A stretch of 64,000 nucleotides of DNA from NCBI RefSeq assembly GCF_000716785.1, contig NZ_JNYY01000002.1, positions 248,001 to 312,000 on the forward strand, written 5' to 3'. The notes beneath the pieces were generated by a model. That model saw only the letters and a list, made by a program, of their open reading frames with translations. It was not told the origin of the DNA and made no database searches. This document shows positions 25,793-34,122 of this stretch, piece after piece (position 1 is the first letter of the stretch; the number at the start of each line of letters is the position of its first letter). The stretch comes from Amycolatopsis vancoresmycina (GTDB taxonomy: Bacteria; Actinomycetota; Actinomycetes; Mycobacteriales; Pseudonocardiaceae). Position numbers and translations under genes: made by a program.

Positions 25793-27148
25793 GTGGGTCG
25801 GGTGAGCCGTTCTCTTCGTGTAGCCGTGGTGGGTGCCGGTCCGGCCGGGATCTACGCCGCCGACATCCTGGACAAGTCCGACGCCGACGTGACGATCGAC
25901 CTCTTCGAACGCATGCCCGCGCCCTTCGGGCTGATCCGGTACGGCGTCGCGCCCGACCACCCGCGCATCAAGGGGATCGTCACGGCGCTGGAGAAGGTGC
26001 TCTCGAAGCCGAACGTCCGGCTGCTGGGCAACATCGACTACGGCACCGACATCAAGCTCGACGAGCTGCGCGAGTTCTACGACGCGGTGATCTTCTCGAC
26101 CGGCGCGTCCGCCGACCGCGCGCTCGACATCCCGGGCATCGACCTCGACGGCAGCCACGGCGCCGCCGACTTCGTCTCCTGGTACGACGGCCACCCGGAC
26201 GTCCCGCGCACCTGGCCGCTGACCGCGTCCTCGGTCGCGGTGCTCGGCGTCGGGAACGTCGCACTGGACGTGGCCCGGATCCTGGCGAAGACGGCCGACG
26301 AGCTGCTGACCACCGACATCCCGGACAACGTCTACCAGGGCCTGCGCCAGAGCCCGGTGACCGACGTGCACGTGTTCGGCCGCCGCGGCCCGGCACAGGC
26401 GAAGTTCACCCCGCTGGAGCTGCGGGAGCTGGACCACTCGCCGAACGTCGAGGTCATCGTGTACCCCGAGGACATCGAGTTCGACGAAGGCAGCGTCGCC
26501 GCGCTGCGGGCGTCCAAGCAGATCGACATGGTCGTGAAGACGCTGCAGGAGTGGGCGATCCGCGAGCCGGGCACCCGCCCGCGACGGCTGCACCTGCACT
26601 TCTTCCACTCGCCGGTTTCAGTGCTGGGGACGGACGGCCGGGTGAGCGGCCTGCGCACCGAACGGACCGAACTGACCGGCGACGGTTCCGTCCGCGGCAC
26701 CGGCGAGTTCCACGACTGGGACGTCCAGGCGGTGTACCGGGCGGTCGGCTACCTGTCGTCGCACCTGCCGGAGCTGCCGTTCGACCACGTGTCAGGCGTG
26801 GTGCCGAACCAGGCGGGCCGCGTGCTGGACCTGGACGAGAACCAGCTGCCGGGCGTGTACGTGACGGGCTGGATCAAGCGCGGCCCGATCGGCCTGATCG
26901 GCCACACGAAGGGCGACGCGGCCGAGACGATCGCCAGCCTCCTGGCGGACGCCGACACGCTGTCGGCCCCGAAGTACGCGTCACCGGACGCGATCCTCGA
27001 CTTCCTCGAGACGCGCGGCATCCCGTTCACGACGTGGGACGGCTGGGGCCGCCTGGACGCCCACGAGAAGGCCCTGGGTGCGGCGGCGGGCCGCGAGCGC
27101 ATCAAGGTGGTCGAGCGCGACGAGATGACCCGAGTCTCGCGCGGCTGA
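25793..27148 (+). CDS. fprA: Ferredoxin--NADP+ reductase, FprA type (adrenodoxin reductase-like)
   Basis: 451-aa FAD enzyme passing electrons between NADPH and ferredoxins, often for P450s or iron metabolism. The N-terminal FAD motif is VAVVGAGPAGIYAADIL; LFERMPAPFGLIRYGVAPDHP is typical of the family. The NADPH fold is VAVLGVGNVALDVARIL with VFGRRGPAQAKFTPLELRE after it. The C-terminal GVYVTGWIKRGPIGLIGHTK completes the FAD site. Start GTG 25793; an in-frame GTG at 25802 (MSRSLRVAV) is equally possible and leaves more room after the iron box. The gene is monocistronic and closed by the palindromic repeat at 27158. An iron-regulated role is inferred from the box. Confidence 0.93.
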   Translation: MGRVSRSLRVAVVGAGPAGIYAADILDKSDADVTIDLFERMPAPFGLIRYGVAPDHPRIKGIVTALEKVLSKPNVRLLGNIDYGTDIKLDELREFYDAVIFSTGASADRALDIPGIDLDGSHGAADFVSWYDGHPDVPRTWPLTASSVAVLGVGNVALDVARILAKTADELLTTDIPDNVYQGLRQSPVTDVHVFGRRGPAQAKFTPLELRELDHSPNVEVIVYPEDIEFDEGSVAALRASKQIDMVVKTLQEWAIREPGTRPRRLHLHFFHSPVSVLGTDGRVSGLRTERTELTGDGSVRGTGEFHDWDVQAVYRAVGYLSSHLPELPFDHVSGVVPNQAGRVLDLDENQLPGVYVTGWIKRGPIGLIGHTKGDAAETIASLLADADTLSAPKYASPDAILDFLETRGIPFTTWDGWGRLDAHEKALGAAAGRERIKVVERDEMTRVSRG

Positions 27149-27157
27149 TCAGGTGGC

Positions 27158-27201
27158 TCGTGAGTGGTAAGGCGGGTTAGAACCCGCCTTACCACTCACG
27201 A
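27158..27201. repeat. 44-bp palindromic repeat, copy B (terminator-like)
   Basis: Perfect 21-bp inverted repeat around AG, same sequence as copy A at 7320-7363 except one base. It starts 9 bp after the fprA stop and lies between two convergent genes, so it could serve as a bidirectional terminator. Confidence 0.88.
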
Positions 27202-27231
27202 CAAGCCGCGGCAGACCAGCTGTCTTGCGGC

Positions 27232-27888
27232 TCAGCTCGCGCCGAGGTAGGCGAGGACGGCCAGGACGCGGCGGTTGGTGTCGTCCGAGGCCGCGATGTC
27301 GAGCTTGGCGAAGATGTTCGCCGTGTGCTTGCCCACCGCGCCCTCGCTGAAGTGCAGCTTCGCGGCGATCGCGGCGTTCGAACAACCCTCCGCCATCAGC
27401 GACAGGACCTCGCGCTCGCGCGGGGTCAGCGCGGCGAGGGGGTCGGAGGCGTTGCCCGCCACCAGTTTCGCGATCACCTCGGGGTCCATCACCGTGCCGC
27501 CGGCGGCGACCCGGCGGACCGCGTCGATGAACTGCTCGGCGTTGAACACGCGGTCCTTCAGCAGGTAGCCGATCGCGCCGGTGCCGTCGGCGAGCAGCTC
27601 GCGCGCGTACAGCTGCTCGACGTGCTGGGACAGCACGAGGATCGGCAGCCCGGGGATGTCCCGGCGGGCTGACAGCGCGGCCTGCAGGCCCTCGTCGGTG
27701 TTCGTCGGCGGCATCCGGACGTCCACAATGGACACATCGGGGCGTTCCGCGCGCAGAGCGGCCACCAGCTCCGGACCGCTGCCGACCGCCGCGACGACGT
27801 CGAAACCGTGTGCGGTCAGCAGGTGGGTCAGGCCGTCTCGGAGGAGGTACTGGTCTTCGGCGACGAGGGTGCGAGGTCGAGCTGACAC
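27232..27888 (-). CDS. NarL/LuxR-family response regulator
   Basis: 218-aa regulator. The receiver domain (residues 5-125) has acidic DQ near the start (VAEDQYLL), phospho-acceptor Asp in VSIVDVRMPP (about residue 54), and Lys in GYLLKDRV. The C-terminal LuxR-type helix-turn-helix (about 150-212) reads LTPREREVLSLMAEGCSNAAIAAKLHFSEGAVGKHTANIFAKL. The GTG start at 27888 lies inside the end of the histidine kinase gene (61-bp overlap) with GGAG six bases upstream, so translation is coupled. It is paired with the kinase at 27828-29648. A likely target is the divergent ABC transporter at 29818. Confidence 0.94.
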   Translation of the reverse strand: MSARPRTLVAEDQYLLRDGLTHLLTAHGFDVVAAVGSGPELVAALRAERPDVSIVDVRMPPTNTDEGLQAALSARRDIPGLPILVLSQHVEQLYARELLADGTGAIGYLLKDRVFNAEQFIDAVRRVAAGGTVMDPEVIAKLVAGNASDPLAALTPREREVLSLMAEGCSNAAIAAKLHFSEGAVGKHTANIFAKLDIAASDDTNRRVLAVLAYLGAS

Positions 27889-29648
27889 GGGATCTCCAGG
27901 GTCGCCTTCGTCGGGCCGCCGATCGGGCTGGTCAGCGTCAACCTACCGTCGAAGCCACCCAGCCGGCGCTCGATTCCCCGCAGTCCCGAACCCCCGGCCG
28001 GGTTCGCGCCGCCCGGACCGTCGTCGGTCACCACGACCGTCAGGACATCGTCGGCGAAGGCCACGTCGATCGACACCCGTTTCGCGCCGTGCTTCGCCGC
28101 GTTGCCCAGCAGTTCCGACACCGCGAAGTACACGCACGCCTCCACCGGCTCCTCGACGCGTCCCGGCAGCGAGCCGGTGACCTCGGACTTCAGCGGGCTG
28201 TCCATGGCCAGCGCACGGACGGCGTCCAGCAGCCCGCGTTCCGACAACACCGGCGGGTGGATGCCGCGGATCAGCACCCGCAGCTCGGTGAGCGCTTCCG
28301 ACGACGCCGCCCGCAGCTCCGCCGCCAGCCGTTTCGCGGCCGCCGGGTCGGTGTCCACCAGTGCCTCGACCGCGCCGAGCTTCATGCCCATCGCGACGAG
28401 CCGCGACTGGATGCCGTCGTGCAGGTCGCGCTCGATCCGGCGCAGCTCCGCCGCCTGCGTCACCGTGACGTCGGACCGGGTCTGCTTCAGCCGTTCGACG
28501 CGCTGAGCGAGCCGGGTCGACTCGGTCGGCCCGAGCCACACCCGCAGGAAGAGCGCCTGCTGCCGGGCGAGCCAGGTCGTCGGCAGCAACCCGGCGACGA
28601 CCATCGCCAGCAGCACCGGCGTCTGCGCCAGGGCACCCAGGTGCGTCGACACCGCGGGGAACGGGAACCAGTCGATGCGCGGCGACACGAACGGCCGCCA
28701 GATCCACAGCGCCCCGAGGCCGATGACGCCCCGGCCGACCAGCGCCACCGTCGGCAGGATCAGCACGAACGAAACGAGCGGGCAGAGAACGCCACCGGCG
28801 AGATCGCGCCAGGTGGCCCGGTCGCGCAGGATCCACCGCATCCGGGCCTGCTGGACCGGCCAGAACGGGTCCTCGTACAACTGCCTGCCGACCTGGTAGA
28901 GCCCGTCGGCGCGGGGCACCGGCAGGGCGGGCGGCGGCAGGTACGGCCGCGCGATCCGCACGCCCGTCCAGTTCCCGGCCTCGCGCCGCAGGGTGTCGGT
29001 GATCGTCCGGTTCCACAACACGACCCGGGCGGCCAGCGGCGGCGCTCCGACGATGACGATCAGCTGCACCATCGAGAACACGAAGTGCACCACCGAAGCC
29101 GCGAACAGGCCCACCTGCTGACCGAGCGATTCGAGGTGCCGGTGCAGCCAGTTCCGGCGCGGCTCGGCCGGCGGCCGTGGCCCGATCCACCAGCGCGTCC
29201 ACCGGCCGTAGCCGCGCAGCACCCGCGGCCCGCCGAGCAGGACGGCCACCGGCAGCAGCAGCGTGACCAGCGGGTTCACCAGCTGCCAGCCGAACTCGCG
29301 GCCCGCGGCCGGGTCCTCCAGCGCCCACGTCAGGCGGTGCTGCCAGCGGATCCAGAACGCCCGCTTGTAGAGCTGGTTGCCGTCGCGGTACCAGCCGTCG
29401 CGCTCCCGGACCGGTTCGGGCGGCTCGGGCCGGTAGGGCGCCTCGATCTCGACGTCGCACCAGCGCGCGGCGAGCGTCCGCGCCACCGCCGACCGGCCGC
29501 GCGTCCACACGACGGCCGGGCCGAGGAAGAAGACCAGCCCGCCGCACAGCAGCCCGAACGCGACCAGCTCGACCAGCACGTCGATCCAGCTGAGCAACGA
29601 GAACGCGGCCAGCGCCAGCGCTCGGCAAAGCGCACGCAGGTACGTCAT
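27828..29648 (-). CDS. Sensor histidine kinase with duplicated membrane sensor module
   Basis: 606-aa membrane kinase. The N-terminal about 350 residues contain two repeats of one module: a hydrophobic pair, then GWYRDGNQLYKRAFWIRWQ...EDPAAGREF...NPLV, and again GLYQVGRQLYEDPFWPVQQ...DRATWRDL...CPLV. The kinase core follows: H-box in RIERDLHDGIQSRLVAMGMKL (His about residue 387), ELRVLIRGIHPPVLSERGL, N-box in SELLGNAAKHG, and G-box in TDDGPGG and GSGLRGIERRLGG. This is the HisKA_3 class that pairs with NarL regulators. The ATG start at 29648 has a perfect GGAGGTG site. The duplication of the sensor unit is notable. It is divergent from an ABC transporter, as in bacitracin- or lantibiotic-type sensing pairs. 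Confidence 0.93.
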   Translation of the reverse strand: MTYLRALCRALALAAFSLLSWIDVLVELVAFGLLCGGLVFFLGPAVVWTRGRSAVARTLAARWCDVEIEAPYRPEPPEPVRERDGWYRDGNQLYKRAFWIRWQHRLTWALEDPAAGREFGWQLVNPLVTLLLPVAVLLGGPRVLRGYGRWTRWWIGPRPPAEPRRNWLHRHLESLGQQVGLFAASVVHFVFSMVQLIVIVGAPPLAARVVLWNRTITDTLRREAGNWTGVRIARPYLPPPALPVPRADGLYQVGRQLYEDPFWPVQQARMRWILRDRATWRDLAGGVLCPLVSFVLILPTVALVGRGVIGLGALWIWRPFVSPRIDWFPFPAVSTHLGALAQTPVLLAMVVAGLLPTTWLARQQALFLRVWLGPTESTRLAQRVERLKQTRSDVTVTQAAELRRIERDLHDGIQSRLVAMGMKLGAVEALVDTDPAAAKRLAAELRAASSEALTELRVLIRGIHPPVLSERGLLDAVRALAMDSPLKSEVTGSLPGRVEEPVEACVYFAVSELLGNAAKHGAKRVSIDVAFADDVLTVVVTDDGPGGANPAGGSGLRGIERRLGGFDGRLTLTSPIGGPTKATLEIPCQLDLAPSSPKTSTSSETA

Positions 29649-29704
29649 CCGGCACCTCCTTCCCCCGGGATCTTCGCCGAACCGCCTGCGCGAGCGCACT
29701 GCCC

Positions 29705-29746
29705 GAAGCCCCACGAACGGGGTGGGCCCAGCCCCACCCCGGCTTC
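29705..29746. promoter_or_regulatory. Nested inverted repeats between the kinase gene and the divergent ABC genes
   Basis: Outer arms GAAGCC/GGCTTC enclose inner arms GGGGTGGG/CCCACCCC in the 169-bp divergent gap. It is a candidate binding site for the response regulator or an mRNA hairpin. Position is the only functional support. Confidence 0.4.
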
Positions 29747-29817
29747 AGCAAAACGCTACCTGAGCTGGGGTTTCAGCGTCATTACGGCCGCGGCCGCCGG
29801 TTCGTAGCTTGATTGCC

Positions 29818-30531
29818 ATGCCACTCATCGAAGTCACCGACCTCCGCAAGCAGTACGGCAACCGGGTCGCGGTCGACGGCGTTTCGTTCACCGTCGAGCG
29901 CGGCGAAATCTTCGGCATCCTCGGCACGAACGGCGCCGGGAAGACGACCACCGTCGAATGCCTCCAGGGCCTGCGCCGCGCCGACGGCGGCACGATCTCC
30001 GTGCTCGGCCTCGACCCGGCGGCCGACCACCCCGAGCTGACCCGCCGCGTCGGCGTCCAGCTGCAGGAGAGCCAGCTGCCGGCCAAGCTGCGGGTGCGCG
30101 AGGCGCTGGAGCTGTTCGCGTCCTTCTACCCGCAGCCCGCCGACATCGACGTCCTGCTCGACCAGCTGGACCTGCGCGACCACGCCCGCAGCTACTTCGG
30201 GAAGCTGTCCGGCGGCCAGAAGCAGCGCGTTTCGATCGCGCTGGCGCTGGTGGGCCGGCCCGAGCTGGCGATCCTCGACGAGCTGACCACCGGGCTCGAC
30301 CCGCACGCCCGCCGCGAAACGTGGCAGCTCGTCGAAGGCGTCCGCGCCACCGGCGTGACGGTCCTGCTGGTCACCCACTTCATGGACGAGGCCGAGCGCC
30401 TGTGCGACCGCGTCGCGATCTTCGACGCCGGCCGCGTGGTCGCCACCGGCACCCCGACCGAGCTCCGCGCCGCCGCCGGAGCCTCCACTTTGGACGATGC
30501 ATTCGTCTCGCTGACCAGGAGCGCCCGATGA
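29818..30531 (+). CDS. ABC transporter ATP-binding protein (exporter type)
   Basis: 237-aa ATPase. Walker A GTNGAGKTTT (about residues 36-45), Q-loop VQLQESQLP, signature LSGGQKQRVSIALAL, Walker B LAILDELTTGLD, in which Glu-Leu replaces the usual Glu-Pro, and switch His in LLVTHFMDEAERL. It belongs to the DrrA/CcmA-like export group. ATG 29818 has no clear ribosome site, and TAGCTT lies about 11 bp upstream, so the mRNA may be leaderless or nearly so. It is coupled to the permease gene by ATGA. Being divergent from a two-component system suggests an inducible drug or peptide exporter. Confidence 0.93.
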   Translation: MPLIEVTDLRKQYGNRVAVDGVSFTVERGEIFGILGTNGAGKTTTVECLQGLRRADGGTISVLGLDPAADHPELTRRVGVQLQESQLPAKLRVREALELFASFYPQPADIDVLLDQLDLRDHARSYFGKLSGGQKQRVSIALALVGRPELAILDELTTGLDPHARRETWQLVEGVRATGVTVLLVTHFMDEAERLCDRVAIFDAGRVVATGTPTELRAAAGASTLDDAFVSLTRSAR

Positions 30532-31262
30532 GCACCTTCACCAAGATCACCGCGACCGAGGCGAAGATCTTCCTCCGGTCGCCGTTCATGGCGATCGCCG
30601 GCGTCCTGCTGCCGTCGATCCTGCTGCTCGCGGTCGGCGCGATCCCGGGCATGACCAAGCCGAGCGACGCGGCGGGCGGCTACCGGTTCATCGATGCGTG
30701 GGTGCCGTCGCTGGTGGTCATCAGCCTGGCGATGCTGGCCCTGCAGTCGATCCCGGCCGCCGTCGCGGCCTACCGCGAGCAGGGCGTGCTGCGCCGGCTC
30801 GCCACGACCCCGGTGCACCCGGCCAACCTGCTGGTGGCCCAGCTGGTGATCCACGTGGTGGTGGCGCTGGCGGGCATCGCGCTGGTGCTCGGCCTGGCCA
30901 ACGCCGTCTACGACGTCCCGCTGCCGAAGCACCCGCTGATGTTCGTGGTGACGCTGCTGCTCGGCGTGGTCTCGACGTTCGCGCTCGGCCTGATCACGGC
31001 GTCGGTCGCGGGCACGGCCAAGAGCGCGAACGGCCTGGCGATGGTCACGTTCGTCCCGATCATGTTCTTCGGCGGCGTCTACCTCCCGCGGCCGCTGCTG
31101 CCGTCCGTGCTGCAGCGGATCGGCGACTACGTCCCGCCGGGTCCGCAGCCGCTGCAGGACACCTGGGTCGGCACCGGCGTGCAGCCGCTGCAGCTGGCCG
31201 CGCTCGCCGCGTTCGCGGTGCTCGGCACGGCGTTGGCGGCCCGGTTGTTCCGCTGGGAGTGA
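30528..31262 (+). CDS. ABC-2 type transporter permease
   Basis: 244-aa membrane protein with six hydrophobic segments: PFMAIAGVLLPSILLLAVGA, SLVVISLAMLALQSIPAAV, LVAQLVIHVVVALAGIALVLGL, LMFVVTLLLGVVSTFALGL, AMVTFVPIMFFGGVYLP and the last near LAALAAFAVLGTALA. The ABC-2 signature region is around YREQGVLRRLATTPV and the fifth helix. It forms an exporter with the ATPase at 29818. The substrate is unknown; the two-component neighbourhood hints at antibiotic or lipid efflux. Confidence 0.92.
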   Translation: MSTFTKITATEAKIFLRSPFMAIAGVLLPSILLLAVGAIPGMTKPSDAAGGYRFIDAWVPSLVVISLAMLALQSIPAAVAAYREQGVLRRLATTPVHPANLLVAQLVIHVVVALAGIALVLGLANAVYDVPLPKHPLMFVVTLLLGVVSTFALGLITASVAGTAKSANGLAMVTFVPIMFFGGVYLPRPLLPSVLQRIGDYVPPGPQPLQDTWVGTGVQPLQLAALAAFAVLGTALAARLFRWE

Positions 31263-31307
31263 GCCCTTCCGCCAAAGTGGTGATGATCATCGTTTTCTCT
31301 TGTGAAG

Positions 31308-31340
31308 GGGCCACCCGGCCGGTAGCCAGGAGGGTGGCCC
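31308..31340 (+). terminator. Hairpin between the ABC permease gene and the SCO5389-like gene
   Basis: GGGCCACCC and its complement GGGTGGCCC enclose a 15-nt loop, 45 bp after the permease stop and 9 bp before the GGAGG of the next gene. It could be a terminator or a 5'-leader structure. Confidence 0.5.
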
Positions 31341-31359
31341 TGCTCAAACTGGAGGTTCG

Positions 31360-31746
31360 ATGTCCCTGGACGTGTCACCCGCGCTGCTGGAGAAGGCCGA
31401 GCGCGGCGAGGTCACCGACGCCGAGTTCGTCGCGTGCGTCAAGGAATCCCTGCCCTACGCCTGGGAAGTCATCACCGGCGTCATCGCCGACGCCGAGGGC
31501 ACCGGCTTCGCCGACAACGAGACGCCACCCCCGAGCGAGGCGGCCCGCGGCCAGCTGCTGCGGGCCCTGGCCTCGGACGCGATCCGCGGCGGCCTCGAAC
31601 GGCACTTCGGCGTCAAGCTGGCGTTCCAGAACTGCCACCGGGTGGCGGTGTTCCGCCAGTCCGAAGTGGACGGTGAGCGGTACCGGGCGTTCGTCTCTCC
31701 GCGGGGCCAGCTGCTCAACCAGAGCCCGGAACTGCGGGACTGCTAG
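31360..31746 (+). CDS. SCO5389-family conserved protein
   Basis: 128-aa soluble protein that resembles the actinobacterial SCO5389 family: MSLDVSPALLEKAERGEVTDAEFVACVKESLPYAW, ADNETPPPSEAARGQLLRALASDAIRGGLERHFGVKLAFQNCHRVAVF, and the invariant end RGQLLNQSPELRDC. Strong conservation of the central and terminal blocks suggests a defined role, but none is known to me. TGGAGG lies 5 bp before the ATG. It is tail-to-tail with the phosphatase gene, 3 bp apart. Confidence 0.85.
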   Translation: MSLDVSPALLEKAERGEVTDAEFVACVKESLPYAWEVITGVIADAEGTGFADNETPPPSEAARGQLLRALASDAIRGGLERHFGVKLAFQNCHRVAVFRQSEVDGERYRAFVSPRGQLLNQSPELRDC

Positions 31747-31749
31747 CGC

Positions 31750-32244
31750 TCAGGAACCGAGGTCGCTGAGCAGCCGGGCGATCGGCAGGCCGCTTTCCAG
31801 GTACTGCACGAACAGCTGGTTGCTCAGCGCCCCCGGTCCGCGCCGCTGCCGGATCAGGGCGATCGCCACCGTCAGGTCCATCCCCAGTTCGACCAGCGCC
31901 TGGGCGACGACCAGACCGGATCGGTTCTGCCCGGCGTGGCAGCGGACCAGGGTCGCCCGGCCCGCGCGGACCGCCTCGGCCGCCAGCCCGGCGAAGCGTT
32001 CGACCTCGCCGATCTGCGCCTCGGTCAGCGGCCCGTCCGGCATCTCGGCGAAGTGGTGCTCGACGCCGGGTGCCGGGCCGTGGCCGGCACGCTGGTACAG
32101 GCTCAGCACGAGGTCGAACTCGCGCCCGACCACGACCGGGATCTCACCGGCCCGGACGTGGCCACCCATCCAGAGACCCGGCCGGATCTCGTTCCACGGG
32201 TCTTCCGGCGGCGGGTTGTGGCGATCCTTCTGACGTGTCTTCAC
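31750..32244 (-). CDS. Dual-specificity/tyrosine phosphatase-like protein
   Basis: 164-aa protein with the CX5R active-site loop CHAGQNRSG (Cys 102, Arg 108) and a candidate general acid in AEMPDGPLTEAQ (Asp about residue 70). That combination is typical of small dual-specificity phosphatases. EDPWNEIRPGLWMGGH near the start matches the family's opening strand. The GTG start at 32244 follows GGGGGG at good spacing and avoids a long low-complexity extension. The substrate is unknown; tyrosine-phosphorylated proteins or phosphoinositide-like compounds are possible. It is near the envelope gene block but not clearly co-transcribed. Confidence 0.8.
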   Translation of the reverse strand: MKTRQKDRHNPPPEDPWNEIRPGLWMGGHVRAGEIPVVVGREFDLVLSLYQRAGHGPAPGVEHHFAEMPDGPLTEAQIGEVERFAGLAAEAVRAGRATLVRCHAGQNRSGLVVAQALVELGMDLTVAIALIRQRRGPGALSNQLFVQYLESGLPIARLLSDLGS

Positions 32245-32300
32245 TCCGGTCCCCCCTCTCCCTGGAGGGGGAACGGACCGCGGCCCCGGGCGGTTCCGCG

Positions 32301-32456
32301 TCAGTTGACCGCGACCTCGTTGAACCACAGCCGCGGCTCCAGCCACGGGAACACCACGAACATCAGCAGCGCCACCACGCCGAGCGCCAGCACGACCGCG
32401 ATCGTCAGCTTCGCCGCGAACGGGCCCGGCAGCTTCCGCCAGATCCAGGCGTACAT
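32301..32456 (-). CDS. Small conserved membrane protein downstream of class E sortase
   Basis: 51-aa protein MYAWIWRKLPGPFAAK followed by one membrane helix (about residues 17-37) and WLEPRLWFNEVAVN. A very similar small protein sits beside class E sortase in streptomycetes, judged from memory. ATG 32456 overlaps the sortase stop (ATGA), so it is translated with it. A role in assisting the sortase is inference. Confidence 0.82.
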   Translation of the reverse strand: MYAWIWRKLPGPFAAKLTIAVVLALGVVALLMFVVFPWLEPRLWFNEVAVN

Positions 32457-33523
32457 CAGGCTTCCCCGATCTTCGACAGCAGGTCGCCGTAGTCCTTGAC
32501 CTGGTTCTTCGGCACCTGCTGGGTCAGCACCGACGTGATGATGAGCCGCTCGCGGGCGGAGAACTGGGGGTGGCAGGTGGTGAGCGTGAGCAGGGCCGCC
32601 TGCTGGGCCTTCGGCAGCACGTCCGCGCCCTTGTACGGGACCGGGTTCACCGCGGCGCCGTTGCTGGGCAGCACGACCTTGCGGCCGACCGTCTCGCTGT
32701 ACGGGCCGCCGTCCTCGGCGTTCGGGTCGCGCAGGGTCGAGACGCCCTTGCACTTGGGGTCGGCGCCCTTGGCCCCGGCCCAGTCCTTCACCTCGTCGTC
32801 GTAGGGCAGGACCTTGTAGATGTAGAAGTCGGTGGAGGTTTCGATCACGATCTGGTCACAAGAGGAGAGGTTGTCCAGGTCGTTGAACGGGGCACCCTTG
32901 CCGACGCGGTGGCCGGCCACGGCGAAGTTGCCGGGCTCGCCGGGCAGCGACGTGCCCTTGTAGTGGCCGGGGCCGACCTCGAGGGCGGCGTCGTCGGTGC
33001 CCTCCTGGATCGTGAAGTTGTAGTCGACGCCGAAGCTGGGGATGTGGATGCGGGCGAACGCCTTGCCGTCGACCAGCTCGGGGTGCAGCGTGCGGTCGTG
33101 CGCCCACTCGCCGTCGAGCTGGTCGCTCGCCTCGGACTGCTTGCCCGCCGAGAACAGGTCGGTCACGTAGAGCTCGTAGACCATGAACAGCAGCACGACC
33201 AGGCCGAGCGTGATGAGGATTTCGCCGGCGGTCCGGATCGCGACGCCGCCCTTGCCCAGCGGGGCGGGGCCGGGCTTCTCCTTGGTCGCCGTGCCGCCCT
33301 TGCCGACCGGGGCGAAGATGACGGTCTCTTCGTTCGCTCCCGGCGGCGGAGGCGGGCTGGCGTAGCGGCGGGGCGGCGGACCCTGCGGACGCCGGGGCGG
33401 CTGGCCCTGGGGGCCGCGCGGGGGCGGCTGCTGGCCGCGGGGCGCCGGGCCGGGACGACGCGGCGGCATGGGCTGACCGGGGTATCTGCGCCGGTCGTCA
33501 TCCGGTCCTTCGCGCGTAGCCAC
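32456..33523 (-). CDS. srtE: Class E sortase
   Basis: 355-aa membrane cysteine transpeptidase; class E enzymes attach LAxTG-type proteins to the peptidoglycan. The N-terminal about 90 residues are Pro/Arg/Gln-rich and cytoplasmic, followed by a helix (about 97-118, GEILITLGLVVLLFMVYEL). Catalytic residues: His in VAGHRVGKG, Cys in LTLTTCHPQF, and Arg in SARERLIITS. The GTG start at 33523 has GGAG upstream and begins MATREGPDDD. The small membrane protein gene is coupled downstream. It is divergent from crgA, with the 89-bp repeat element between them. Confidence 0.93.
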   Translation of the reverse strand: MATREGPDDDRRRYPGQPMPPRRPGPAPRGQQPPPRGPQGQPPRRPQGPPPRRYASPPPPPGANEETVIFAPVGKGGTATKEKPGPAPLGKGGVAIRTAGEILITLGLVVLLFMVYELYVTDLFSAGKQSEASDQLDGEWAHDRTLHPELVDGKAFARIHIPSFGVDYNFTIQEGTDDAALEVGPGHYKGTSLPGEPGNFAVAGHRVGKGAPFNDLDNLSSCDQIVIETSTDFYIYKVLPYDDEVKDWAGAKGADPKCKGVSTLRDPNAEDGGPYSETVGRKVVLPSNGAAVNPVPYKGADVLPKAQQAALLTLTTCHPQFSARERLIITSVLTQQVPKNQVKDYGDLLSKIGEA

Positions 33524-33552
33524 GCAAGCTCCTCTCAAGCCGCGTCGAAGCC

Positions 33553-33641
33553 TGAACCTTATTCTGGTTAGGACGGCGCCACGGACCGCACGTTGCCACC
33601 TGTGGTGACCCTCGCGCCGGCCGACGGCTGAATAAGGTTCA
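33553..33641 (+). repeat. ~90-bp inverted-repeat element, copy 1
   Basis: Ends are perfect 12-bp inverted repeats (TGAACCTTATTC/GAATAAGGTTCA). One side continues TGGTTAGG and the other is preceded by GGCCGACGGC. Copy 2 at 35544-35634 is in opposite orientation and shares CTTATTCTGGTTAGG and CGGCCGACGGCTGAATAAG. The copies differ in the outer arms by paired, complementary changes. This copy lies in the srtE/crgA divergent gap. No protein fits it. Confidence 0.82.
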
Positions 33642-33800
33642 CCTGGGTGACGCCGTTGTCACGGTCCGGGAAATCCGACCACTCCTGGCCGCTGCTTTCC
33701 TGCGGTCGTTTACGTTAACGTGTGCACGTGGCGCTGGTTGCGCACCCTCAGCGGGACATCGCCACCAGACGAGCCCGAAGAGCACCGCGAGGAACACACG

Positions 33801-34067
33801 ATGCCCAAGTCCAAGGTCCGCAAGAAGACGGCGTACACCCCGCCCGCCGACCGGCGCACGCCGGTGAAGGTGCGGGCCGCCGGCCCCACCGGCCTCGCCT
33901 GGAAGATCCCCATGTTCGGGCTGATGCTCGTGGGACTGGTGTGGCTGCTGGTCAACTACATCGCCGGGGACAAGATCTCCTGGATGGCCGACCTGGGCAA
34001 CTGGAACTTCGCCGGCGGGTTCGCGCTGATGATCGCGGGTCTGCTGATGACCATGCGCTGGCGTTGA
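33801..34067 (+). CDS. crgA: CrgA, septation inhibitor
   Basis: 88-aa division protein that interacts with FtsZ/FtsI-type divisome proteins. The opening MPKSKVRKKTAYTPP is diagnostic, and two membrane helices follow (about residues 36-53, WKIPMFGLMLVGLVWLLV, and 66-83, FAGGFALMIAGLLMT). ATG 33801 gives the exact family length. Neighbours (sortase E, PH-domain protein, rhomboid, PpiA, CwsA) match the usual actinobacterial order. Confidence 0.96.
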   Translation: MPKSKVRKKTAYTPPADRRTPVKVRAAGPTGLAWKIPMFGLMLVGLVWLLVNYIAGDKISWMADLGNWNFAGGFALMIAGLLMTMRWR

Positions 34068-34122
34068 CAATTACTCCGAACGGCCGCTTGACGCCGAATT
34101 ACAGCAGTGTGACTCATCCCCA

